DNA of 6,017 bases from an uncultured Coriobacteriaceae bacterium (GTDB lineage Bacteria; Actinomycetota; Coriobacteriia; Coriobacteriales; Atopobiaceae): NCBI GenBank assembly GCA_900551595.1, contig URWR01000106.1, positions 1 through 6,017 of the forward strand, written 5' to 3'. Below the pieces are notes generated by a model. That model had not been told where the DNA came from and made no database searches. It was given only the letters and a program-made list of their open reading frames with translations. Below are positions 1 through 5,563 of this stretch, piece by piece; the first letter of the stretch is position 1; each line of letters begins with the position of its first letter. The position numbers and the translations under genes are program-made.

Positions 1-135
1 CAGCGTGAAAGCGCCTCCTACCAAGGCGCACCGCCCCCGCCGATTGATCCCATAACGCTATCCAGAATCGTTGAAGCCACGCTTGCTCCTCTCGCATCTT
101 TTAGAAAGGAATCGACAAATATCTTGTCGCCTTAA
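1..135 (+). CDS. Possible C-terminal end of an unidentified protein (partial, uncertain)
   Basis: Reading from the first base, this frame stays open for 44 codons and ends in TAA at 133-135. The predicted tail contains a run of four prolines (near residues 11-15) followed by a plausible amphipathic stretch (ITLSRIVEATLAPL). I do not recognise the family. The case for it is position only: a gene at this edge would converge on the minus-strand hydrolase, and a bulged hairpin overlapping its stop could act as terminator. Against it, 44 open codons are not rare by chance, several codons are of the usually rare type (ATA, CTA, AGA twice), and the opposite strand carries a competing small ORF with a good ribosome binding site. 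The real start, if any, lies outside the window. Confidence 0.25.
   Translation, partial: QRESASYQGAPPPPIDPITLSRIVEATLAPLASFRKESTNILSP
18..80 (-). CDS. Candidate 20-residue small ORF
   Basis: A GTG codon at 80-78 is preceded by GAGGAG with a 5-base spacer (CAAGC), an almost ideal Shine-Dalgarno arrangement. It opens a frame of 20 residues ending in TAG at 20-18. The peptide begins ASTILDSVMGS after the initiator and ends in a glycine cluster followed by APW. The same frame is open further upstream to a stop at 134-132, so the reading is 37 codons in total, but there is no earlier start codon. It lies 176 bp past the hydrolase stop on the same strand. I know no family for it. It overlaps the uncertain plus-strand frame 1-135, and at most one of the two is likely to be real. 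Confidence 0.2.
   Translation of the reverse strand: MASTILDSVMGSIGGGGAPW
106..133. terminator. Bulged inverted repeat, possible bidirectional terminator
   Basis: CGACAA (113-118) and TTGTCG (124-129) form a perfect 6-bp stem around the 5-base loop ATATC. Outside a 3-base bulge (AAT, 110-112), AAGG (106-109) pairs with CCTT (130-133), giving 10 pairs in total. On the plus strand a short T-rich stretch follows (AACTTTTGG), and on the minus strand ATTCCTTTCT follows the inner stem. It lies past the end of the minus-strand hydrolase gene and at the end of a possible plus-strand frame, where a terminator is expected. The U-tracts are short and imperfect, so this is a candidate only. Confidence 0.4.
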
Positions 136-184
136 CTTTTGGTATCCCATCTAAAATAGGTGCCAAGAGAAGCATTAAGAAGCC

Positions 185-200
185 ATTCCGTAAACGGAAT
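185..200. repeat. Perfect short inverted repeat ATTCCG-TAAA-CGGAAT
   Basis: Two 6-base arms (185-190 and 195-200) are exact reverse complements around TAAA. It lies 57 bases beyond the hydrolase stop codon on the minus strand. Neither side has a T-run (GGCTTCTTAA on the minus side, CGTGACC on the plus side). It could be an RNA-stabilising 3' hairpin, a weak terminator or a protein-binding site, and the sequence does not decide between them. Confidence 0.4.
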
Positions 201-256
201 CGTGACCGACGCTGCCTGTTCGGCGAGGGGTAAAAATCAAGCGCATGTTATATATC

Positions 257-1249
257 TTATGAAGCAATTCGAGCTTCAAGCCAAGCTATAAGTTCCGCTT
301 CAACCTCGTCTCGGTTTACTTCGTTAAGCAATTCATGACGGTCTTCTTGGATGATGTCCAATGAAAGATCCTGTACGCCAGCATTACGAAGCGCAAGAAA
401 GACTCGAGAAGGACCTTTGCCTGCCTCACCAACCGGATCCTCAGATCCTGAAATTACCAAAATTGGTAAAGATGCAGGAATTTTTGATATGCGCGAAACA
501 TCCTGGGCCTCACGCAAGAGCTGTGCCAGCATGAGGTAGCCGCTCAAGGAGAACATAAACCCACATGCAGGGTCTGCAGCATATGCAAGTACCTGGCCCT
601 CATCCCTACTGAGCCACTCAAATCCAGTATGAGCACCCGTACCCTCAAACAGTTTGTTGTATCCGCCGCACCCCAGAGCATCAACAAAATGAGAGCGGAA
701 CGACATACCGCGCAAACGGGCAAGGATGCTTACCGCACGGTATAAGACCTCAACGCTGTCTTGCCATGCGGTACCCATAACGATGAGTCCCGAAAGCACT
801 CCTCCATGTCGCGCAGCAAAACACCGTGCAATAAACGAGCCCATTGAGTGCCCCAGCATAAAATACGGAAGGCTCACAAAGCGTGCTTTTACCTGGGTAA
901 AAAGAGTGCGCTGATCCTCAATCATTGCCTCTGCTGCAAGATCGGGATCCTCATACACTCCGCGTTTTGTAGGATCAGGCTCAGTGCGTCCATGGCCCAC
1001 TAAATCGATACCACACACAACCCAGCCACGTGATGCTAGCAAGCGAGCAAACGCATCATAGCGACCGATATGCTCACACATGCCATGAACGATATGCAAA
1101 ATAGCAACAGGTTTTACACCCTGTGGGATCCAAAGCGTTCCTCTGCAAATGCTCTTTTCATCAACTGAAAGAAACGACAAATCCTCGGTAGTTACCGTAT
1201 TGGGAGCACTGCCAACAGCAGAGATGCCTTCCTTGTGTACATCCGCCAT
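257..1249 (-). CDS. Alpha/beta hydrolase, serine lipase/lysophospholipase-like (Hydrolase_4 / S33 type)
   Basis: This is a 330-residue alpha/beta-hydrolase fold enzyme. Visible motifs are the oxyanion-hole segment HGMCEH (55-60), followed by IDLVGHGRT (81-89), the nucleophile elbow GHSMGS with Ser135, a putative catalytic acid Asp271 in SGSEDP, and a putative catalytic His305 in EDRHELLNE. The HGxxEH plus DxxGHG pattern is typical of monoacylglycerol lipase, lysophospholipase L2 and 'serine aminopeptidase S33' annotations, and most members act on lipid or other carboxyl esters. The true substrate cannot be read from sequence. There is no signal peptide or transmembrane segment, so it is probably cytoplasmic. 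The ATG start is supported by AGGGGG at 1260-1255, five bases upstream. It lies 67 bp downstream of tsaC on the same strand and may be read from the same transcript or from its own weak promoter. The roughly 24 residues before the first predicted strand look like a disordered extension. Confidence 0.9.
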   Translation of the reverse strand: MADVHKEGISAVGSAPNTVTTEDLSFLSVDEKSICRGTLWIPQGVKPVAILHIVHGMCEHIGRYDAFARLLASRGWVVCGIDLVGHGRTEPDPTKRGVYEDPDLAAEAMIEDQRTLFTQVKARFVSLPYFMLGHSMGSFIARCFAARHGGVLSGLIVMGTAWQDSVEVLYRAVSILARLRGMSFRSHFVDALGCGGYNKLFEGTGAHTGFEWLSRDEGQVLAYAADPACGFMFSLSGYLMLAQLLREAQDVSRISKIPASLPILVISGSEDPVGEAGKGPSRVFLALRNAGVQDLSLDIIQEDRHELLNEVNRDEVEAELIAWLEARIAS

Positions 1250-1316
1250 AAGAACCCCCTATCTAGAGCATATCGATAGCAAACTTTACGATACCCCTTA
1301 TAGAGGATTGTGCGCA
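1250..1316 (-). other. Short intergenic gap between tsaC and the hydrolase gene
   Basis: These 67 bases separate the tsaC stop from the hydrolase start. On the minus strand they contain CTATAAGG (TATAAG at 1302-1297), which resembles a -10 box, but I find no good -35 hexamer at 16-18 bases from it. There is no hairpin with a T-run, so read-through from tsaC is likely. The hydrolase ribosome binding site (AGGGGG, 1260-1255) lies at its downstream end. Confidence 0.4.
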
Positions 1317-1961
1317 TTACATCCCGACAACTTCAAGGATTTGATCACGCGAAAGGAACCCCTCGCGAAGAATACGCGGACGTCCAGCGGCATCGCAACT
1401 TACAACAGTTGAAGCAACGCCTTTAGGGGCCGGACCCGCATCAAGTGTGAGATCAGCGGCATCAATGATGCGTTGTTCCAACTCGTGAGCGCTCGTTGGA
1501 GATGGCGCTCCATGCGTATTTGCACTCGTAGTTGCCAGCGGCATACCGAGACGAAGCGACAGCGTGCACACCAGAGGCGATGCCGGCATACGCAGACCAA
1601 TCGTATTGTCCTGAGCGTTGCGGTATTCAGGAGCAACTTCATCTGAAGCTGGGACCACAAGGGTGAGTGCTCCGGGCCAAAAGGTCTGTGCAAGATTGAC
1701 CATCCAACTCGGAACGTTCTTTCCATAGCGCTGTAAAGCGTCGCTTGTTCCCACAAGCCACGGCAATGTTTGCGCGAGATCACGCTGCTTAATAGTAAAA
1801 ATCCTTCGATGAGCAGGGTTGTTTGGGAAGGCAGCGCAGCCAATGCCATACACACTGTCGGTAGGCATGACTAAAACGCCTTTGTTTTGCAGCACAGCAA
1901 GTGCCTGTTCAAGCACAGCTTCACTTGGGTGCGTCTGGTCAACCGCTACAACACTGCCCAC
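1317..1961 (-). CDS. tsaC: L-threonylcarbamoyladenylate synthase (TsaC/Sua5/YrdC family)
   Basis: This 214-residue single-domain YrdC protein lacks the extra C-terminal domain of Sua5. The family makes threonylcarbamoyl-AMP from threonine, bicarbonate and ATP. The TsaB/D/E machinery then transfers the carbamoyl group to A37 of ANN-decoding tRNAs to give t6A. Visible motifs are PTDSVYGIG (33-41), the KxR pair (Lys58, Arg60), FWPGALTLV (94-102), GLRMP (122-126), TTSAN (144-148) and STVV (184-187), all expected for ATP and threonine binding. The residue after Arg60 is Asp, where many homologues have Pro. The start is GTG at 1961-1959, with GAGGGGA about five bases upstream. No ATG in this frame keeps the whole N-terminus. 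It follows prmC by 23 bp on the same strand, consistent with the common prfA-prmC-tsaC operon. Confidence 0.95.
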   Translation of the reverse strand: MGSVVAVDQTHPSEAVLEQALAVLQNKGVLVMPTDSVYGIGCAAFPNNPAHRRIFTIKQRDLAQTLPWLVGTSDALQRYGKNVPSWMVNLAQTFWPGALTLVVPASDEVAPEYRNAQDNTIGLRMPASPLVCTLSLRLGMPLATTSANTHGAPSPTSAHELEQRIIDAADLTLDAGPAPKGVASTVVSCDAAGRPRILREGFLSRDQILEVVGM

Positions 1962-1984
1962 AAAATCCCCTCTCGCCTCTCTGA

Positions 1985-2881
1985 CTACTTTCGTTTGGCG
2001 ACAAGAACGCGCGGTCGGTGTGTAAGATCCTCACGAATCTCAACGTCCTCCCAACCGTCTTGCATACGAACAAGTTCAGCTGCTTGTTCAAGAGATTCTT
2101 CGAACAATTCAACCGTAAACATTCCGTGCGGAGCAAGCGCTTTGGGGGCAAACTCAAGCAAGCGCCTGAATACGTCGAGCCCGTCAGCCCCGCCGTCTAA
2201 CGCCAGCTCCGGCTCATAATCGCGAACCTCTGCCGGAACCTCTTGCGCCAAGACAGCCGTCGGAATATAAGGCGGATTAGAAACAAGCACATCAAAGGAC
2301 CCCATAAGCTCGGGGTCTACTCCAGCAGCAAGGTCACATTGAATAAGCGTGACGTCGTTTTCCAATCCAAGCGCTGCGCAGTTCCTTTGCGCAAGGGAGA
2401 GTGCACGGTCAGAGAGATCGGTCGCAATCACTTTTGTACCGGGACGCTCTGAAGCTAGTGAAAGCGCAATGCAGCCCGTGCCAGTTCCCACTTCAAGCAC
2501 GAGAGGCGATGCATCTTCACCACGACCTTTTGCCTGGTCTATGCCTTCCAAAGCAGCATCTACCAAAATCTCTGTTTCTGGCCGGGGAATCAAAACGCCG
2601 CGCTCGCACTTCACAACGATATGGCGAAAAGGCATTTCTCCCGTAACATATTGCAGCGGCTCCCCCTCCGCACGACGCTCAATGGCGTTATGCATGTTGG
2701 AAAGCTCCTCAGCATCCAGCGGCCGATCAAAGTTCACATACAGCTCAACGCGAGAAAGGCCTGTTACAGCAGAAAGCAACCATTCTGCTGAGAGACGCGG
2801 GTGCTCATCGCCTTTACGCTCAAGATAGCCGCTTGTCCAATCGAGAATAGCCTTGATTGTCCACGTTTTTTCTTGCGCCAC
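1985..2881 (-). CDS. prmC: Peptide chain release factor N5-glutamine methyltransferase
   Basis: This 298-residue class I SAM-dependent methyltransferase N5-methylates the Gln of the GGQ motif in release factors RF1 and RF2, which speeds peptide release. The N-terminal helical substrate-recognition domain spans about residues 1-85. Next come QYVTG (77-81) and IPRPETE (98-104), the SAM-binding motif LEVGTGTGCIALSLA (129-143) and the acidic residue Asp155 (ATDLS). The family signature NPPY (202-205) binds the target glutamine amide. The C-terminal LTHRPRVL (286-293) is also typical. Length and motif order match the family. The start is GTG at 2881-2879, with AAGGAGG nine bases upstream. That Shine-Dalgarno contains the stop codon of prfA, so translation of the enzyme is probably coupled to that of its substrate. 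Confidence 0.97.
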   Translation of the reverse strand: MAQEKTWTIKAILDWTSGYLERKGDEHPRLSAEWLLSAVTGLSRVELYVNFDRPLDAEELSNMHNAIERRAEGEPLQYVTGEMPFRHIVVKCERGVLIPRPETEILVDAALEGIDQAKGRGEDASPLVLEVGTGTGCIALSLASERPGTKVIATDLSDRALSLAQRNCAALGLENDVTLIQCDLAAGVDPELMGSFDVLVSNPPYIPTAVLAQEVPAEVRDYEPELALDGGADGLDVFRRLLEFAPKALAPHGMFTVELFEESLEQAAELVRMQDGWEDVEIREDLTHRPRVLVAKRK

Positions 2882-2890
2882 GCCCTCGGG

Positions 2891-2898
2891 CCTCCTTA
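2891..2898 (-). promoter_or_regulatory. prmC ribosome binding site overlapping the prfA stop codon
   Basis: On the minus strand the sequence TAAGGAGG combines the prfA TAA stop (2898-2896) with a near-consensus Shine-Dalgarno for the GTG start of prmC nine bases further on. It fixes the otherwise ambiguous non-ATG start of prmC. It also implies that ribosomes terminating on prfA can reinitiate on prmC. Confidence 0.8.
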
Positions 2899-3963
2899 CA
2901 CAGCGCGCGCGAGCTTCTCAGCACGATCGGCTGCAGCGAGAGCTTCGATAATCTGGGACAGGCCATCGCTCAAGAGAACCGAGCTATAGGTGGAGTTAAA
3001 GCCGATACGATGATCGGTCACACGATCTTGCGGTTGATTATAGGTGCGGATCTTCTCAGAGCGGTTACCGTGACCAATCTGGCTCTGTCGCTCGGCACCG
3101 AGCTCATCCTGCTGACGCTGCAGCTCCATCTCATACAAACGTGAACGCAGCATCTGCATGCAGACCTCACGATTCTGGATCTGAGAGCGCTGGTCTTGCG
3201 ACTGAACAACGGTGTTGGTAGGGAGATGTGTAATACGCACCGCCGAGTATGTGGTATTAACACCTTGTCCACCAGGACCACTTGCACAGTAGGTGTCAAT
3301 GCGCAGGTCGGCCTGATCGATCTGAATATCAATCTCATCGGCTTCTGGCAATACAGCAACGGTTGCTGTAGAGGTTTGGATGCGGCCTTGGCTTTCTGTC
3401 TTAGGAACACGCTGTACGCGATGTACGCCACTCTCGTATTTCATGACGGAGTAAACCTTATCGCCCGAAACCTTAAATTCAATTGTCTTAAAACCGCCAG
3501 CCTCTGAGGGGCTGGAGGAGAGCACCTGCACCTTCCAGCCGCGTGATTCACAGAAGCGCTCGTACATCTTAAAGAGGTCACCAGCGAAAATGCCTGCCTC
3601 GTCGCCGCCTACACCCGCGCGAATCTCGACGATAGTATCTTTCTCGTCGTTCGGATCGCCTGGGATGAGCATGATTTTAATGTCTTCTTCCAAAGCTGGA
3701 AGACGCTCTTCATTGGAAGCAATATCCTCCTGAAGCATTTCTTTTTCTTCAGGATCGGTCGTCTCATGCAGCATCTCTTTAGCTGCCTCAATGTCATCGA
3801 GCGCCTGGAGATACTCCCGTGCCCGGGCTACCAAATCTGCCTGGCTTGCATGTTCTTTTGCAAGGCGCGTGTACTCTTTTTGATCGGCCACTACGGACGG
3901 ATCGGAGAGCTTGCGCTCGAGTTCCTCGTAAGCGGCGATGAGCTTCTCGAGCTTGTCCCGCAT
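2896..3963 (-). CDS. prfA: Peptide chain release factor 1 (RF1)
   Basis: This 355-residue class I release factor decodes UAA and UAG and triggers peptidyl-tRNA hydrolysis on the ribosome. The N-terminal coiled-coil domain spans about 1-105, followed by the PCRF domain with RAGVGGDEA (115-123). The codon-recognition tripeptide is P187-K188-T189 (PxT, diagnostic of RF1 rather than the SPF of RF2). The catalytic loop is SGPGGQGVN with GGQ at 231-233, the substrate of the downstream prmC product. The conserved NRSEKIRTYNQPQDRVTDHR block lies at 300-319. The start is ATG at 3963-3961, because AGGAGG lies five bases upstream and the protein then begins as RF1 does. The frame stays open to a TTG at 4050, but that extension has no family counterpart. 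One oddity: the residue after GRI is Gln196, where characterised RF1 proteins have the His that stacks on the stop codon (see findings). It forms an operon with prmC, 14 bp downstream. Confidence 0.98.
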   Translation of the reverse strand: MRDKLEKLIAAYEELERKLSDPSVVADQKEYTRLAKEHASQADLVARAREYLQALDDIEAAKEMLHETTDPEEKEMLQEDIASNEERLPALEEDIKIMLIPGDPNDEKDTIVEIRAGVGGDEAGIFAGDLFKMYERFCESRGWKVQVLSSSPSEAGGFKTIEFKVSGDKVYSVMKYESGVHRVQRVPKTESQGRIQTSTATVAVLPEADEIDIQIDQADLRIDTYCASGPGGQGVNTTYSAVRITHLPTNTVVQSQDQRSQIQNREVCMQMLRSRLYEMELQRQQDELGAERQSQIGHGNRSEKIRTYNQPQDRVTDHRIGFNSTYSSVLLSDGLSQIIEALAAADRAEKLARAV

Positions 3964-3968
3964 GGTTG

Positions 3969-3974
3969 CCTCCT
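3969..3974 (-). promoter_or_regulatory. prfA ribosome binding site
   Basis: AGGAGG on the minus strand lies five bases before the ATG at 3963. This consensus Shine-Dalgarno decides the prfA start in favour of the 355-residue protein over the longer open frame that runs upstream to a TTG at 4050. Confidence 0.85.
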
Positions 3975-3982
3975 GTCGTGCG

Positions 3983-3999
3983 GCGCGCCAACAGCGCGC
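3983..3999 (-). promoter_or_regulatory. GC-rich hairpin in the prfA leader
   Basis: GCGCGC (3999-3994), the loop TGTTG and GCGCGC (3988-3983) form a perfect 6-bp all-GC stem in the prfA mRNA leader. It ends eight bases before the Shine-Dalgarno. There is no following U-run, so it is not an intrinsic terminator. It could affect ribosome access or mRNA stability. The stem also includes the 8-bp palindrome GGCGCGCC (3982-3989). Function is not shown. Confidence 0.4.
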
Positions 4000-4027
4000 G
4001 AGAGTGTAGTGAATATTCAGAGTGGCA

Positions 4028-4039
4028 TGTGTAAACACA
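4028..4039. promoter_or_regulatory. 12-bp palindrome TGTGT-AA-ACACA, candidate operator
   Basis: Two exact 5-base inverted arms flank AA, 65 bases before the prfA start and about 200 bases before the plus-strand gene. The size and symmetry suit a dimeric regulator site. I cannot match it to a known regulator consensus, and one such palindrome in a 275-bp region is weak evidence alone. Confidence 0.3.
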
Positions 4040-4229
4040 AACCACCGCAAATTTTAACTTTAGCGCATCTGACTCACTTCTCATATACGCGAACATATAT
4101 ACACGTAAGAACCAGCAGAACTGATTCTAAATATCACCATTCAACACGCCTAACAAGCATCAAACATCACTGGTTGTTACACTGATAAGTAGTCTTGTTT
4201 CAAAGCGTGCTCAGCAAGCTTTAATGAAC

Positions 4230-4233
4230 GGAG
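4230..4233 (+). promoter_or_regulatory. Ribosome binding site deciding the start of the zinc-ribbon gene
   Basis: GGAG lies five bases before the ATG at 4239. The alternative in-frame ATG at 4224 has no Shine-Dalgarno-like sequence upstream (CAGCAAGCTTTA). Starting at 4239 gives the usual MFCIYCG opening of N-terminal zinc ribbons. Confidence 0.7.
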
Positions 4234-4238
4234 CAGCT

Positions 4239-5561
4239 ATGTTCTGTATATATTGCGGCAGCGAAATACCTGACAACTCCACTTTTTGCCCAAACTGTGG
4301 GGCAACTTTGCCCAATGAAGACACAAGCACTTCCAATAGCAATGAAGAGCTTGATGATGCTACGCGTGCTTTTAACTCTTTAGCAGAAACATGGGATGAT
4401 TCAGCCGAACAACATGCTGATAATGAGCTTGATTCAGCCATAGAAGACCACACACAAGTGCGTTTTAATCCGGTTGTGCCAGGCACTACACCCCGCATGG
4501 GTCAAGTTGTACCAGCAGGACAAAATCCCTATCACAAATCTGCACAAGCTCCCGCGGCGGGTCCAAATGGCCCGGTTCCACATCGCAATTTTCTTCCGCT
4601 CGCAATTATCCTTGGAATTCTCGCCGTTGCCTTATTGGGTGTTGCCATAGCCCTTGGTATGGGGATTATTGGACCTCGAGCACAGCCAACCGAAACTCCT
4701 GTACTAAAAGAAGCGACGCCTATTACGCCACTCAACAAAAATGATGAATCCGAAACAGAAAACGAATCTGGAAGCGTTGAGGGAGTGCCTGTACGTGAGG
4801 ATCTTGCAGATTACTCCTGGCAAGAACTCTCTTTGCTTGGTCAAGCGATTGGCGGTGCCTCCGAGGATGCTCAGGGCGAAAAAATAGCTCAAGAGTATGG
4901 CTTGCTTGAATCCGACGGATCGCTGCCCCATAACGCATCGAAACAGCTTGAGCTTACTGACGGAACATCTATCTCGGTGAGAATTGCTGGCATTCGCCAT
5001 GACACTGCGCAGAACGGATCGCCCGCAGGTATAACCTTTATCGCCTCATCATCCCTTGGAGACGCTGTTATGAATTCAACGCTCACAAGCGATGGCGGAT
5101 GGAGTGACTCTGCACTGCGATCTTCACTTCAGAACGACGTGCTTAACCGCTTCCCTTCAGAGCTTAAAAACTCGGTAGTAGCTGTTGAGAAACACACCAA
5201 CAATGCGGGAAAAACCAACTCAACCTCTTCAGTAAACATTACGTATGACACTGTCTGGCTTCCCTCATTGGTAGAAGTCGGCGGGACAATTCCTCGATCA
5301 AATTACGAGGCAGATGCAACATATGTTGCCGATATTCTCAATGCAGAGGGAAAACAATACCAGCTCTTCTCTGAACTTGGCGCCAACCAAGATGGTCCCT
5401 CAGACGTGTTGAGCATCCCCAATACACCTGAGGGTTGGTGGCTTCGTTCAGCAAGCCCGCGACGTGCAGGAAGATTTATGACTGTTGATGCAAACGGCAC
5501 TCCTGGCTATGGGCGTGATGCCAATGAAAGTGCTGGTTGCGTGTTTGGTTTTTGTCTCTAG
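4239..5561 (+). CDS. Zinc-ribbon, single-pass membrane protein with DUF6273-like extracellular domain
   Basis: This is a 440-residue protein. A zinc ribbon opens it, with C3-x2-C6 and C17-x2-C20. An acidic low-complexity stretch (about 26-70) and a Pro/Gly/Ala-rich linker (79-116) follow. One hydrophobic helix covers about 118-144, with His/Arg just before it, which favours N-terminus inside. After a Thr/Pro/Glu-rich stalk (146-185) comes a globular domain at about 190-440. Its pattern, GIRHD (251-255), AGITFIAS (263-270), GGWSDSALRSSL (286-297), YDTVWLPSLVEV (336-347) and GWWLRSASPR (399-408) near the C-terminus, resembles DUF6273. The zinc ribbon would be cytoplasmic and the DUF6273 domain on the cell surface. 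Function is unknown; sensing or surface binding is conjecture. The only other cysteines are C434 and C439 at the extreme C-terminus. The start at 4239 is preferred over 4224 on the ribosome binding site. The gene runs against its neighbours, divergent from prfA and convergent with the DUF1385 gene (2-bp gap). Confidence 0.85.
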   Translation: MFCIYCGSEIPDNSTFCPNCGATLPNEDTSTSNSNEELDDATRAFNSLAETWDDSAEQHADNELDSAIEDHTQVRFNPVVPGTTPRMGQVVPAGQNPYHKSAQAPAAGPNGPVPHRNFLPLAIILGILAVALLGVAIALGMGIIGPRAQPTETPVLKEATPITPLNKNDESETENESGSVEGVPVREDLADYSWQELSLLGQAIGGASEDAQGEKIAQEYGLLESDGSLPHNASKQLELTDGTSISVRIAGIRHDTAQNGSPAGITFIASSSLGDAVMNSTLTSDGGWSDSALRSSLQNDVLNRFPSELKNSVVAVEKHTNNAGKTNSTSSVNITYDTVWLPSLVEVGGTIPRSNYEADATYVADILNAEGKQYQLFSELGANQDGPSDVLSIPNTPEGWWLRSASPRRAGRFMTVDANGTPGYGRDANESAGCVFGFCL

Positions 5562-5563
5562 CC

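Larger units (their letters stand above)
3964..4238. promoter_or_regulatory. Divergent upstream region of prfA and the zinc-ribbon gene
   Basis: This 275-bp stretch has no gene of its own and must hold the promoters of both neighbours if each is transcribed separately. On the minus strand, GTTAAAAT (TAAAAT at 4056-4051) is a good -10-like hexamer about 90 bases before prfA, but no convincing -35 lies 16-18 bases from it. On the plus strand I cannot pick a persuasive -35/-10 pair. Notable elements are a 12-bp palindrome at 4028-4039, a GC-rich hairpin at 3983-3999, and an AT-rich alternating purine/pyrimidine patch (CATATATACACG, 4094-4105). Confidence 0.45.

Noticed and set aside
1..256. tRNA or other structured RNA gene in the left intergenic region
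   Set aside because: No T-loop GTTCGA-type sequence with matching acceptor arms could be found on either strand.
1297..1302. TATAAG as the -10 box of a hydrolase promoter
   Set aside because: There is no acceptable -35 hexamer at the right distance and no extended -10 TG, so I did not list it as a promoter.
2349..2828. 159-codon plus-strand open frame opposite prmC
   Set aside because: It is fully antisense to a confident gene, is rich in Ser/Arg/Pro as expected of a shadow frame, and shows no recognisable motif.
3018..3431. 137-codon minus-strand frame within prfA
   Set aside because: It lies in an alternative frame of the same strand inside a strongly conserved gene, with no domain pattern.
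3982..3999. GC hairpin before prfA as a transcription terminator
   Set aside because: No U-tract follows on either strand, and it sits just before a strong ribosome binding site.
3964..4050. Longer prfA reading frame starting at a TTG 29 codons upstream
   Set aside because: There is a consensus AGGAGG five bases before the ATG at 3963, RF1 proteins begin as that start predicts, and the extension has no family counterpart.
4224..4238. Earlier ATG at 4224 for the zinc-ribbon gene
   Set aside because: It has no Shine-Dalgarno-like sequence, while the ATG at 4239 has GGAG at five bases and gives the standard zinc-ribbon N-terminus.
5544..5554. T-rich run TTTGGTTTTTG as an intrinsic terminator for the plus-strand gene
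   Set aside because: It encodes the conserved C-terminal residues, and no stable stem lies directly before it.
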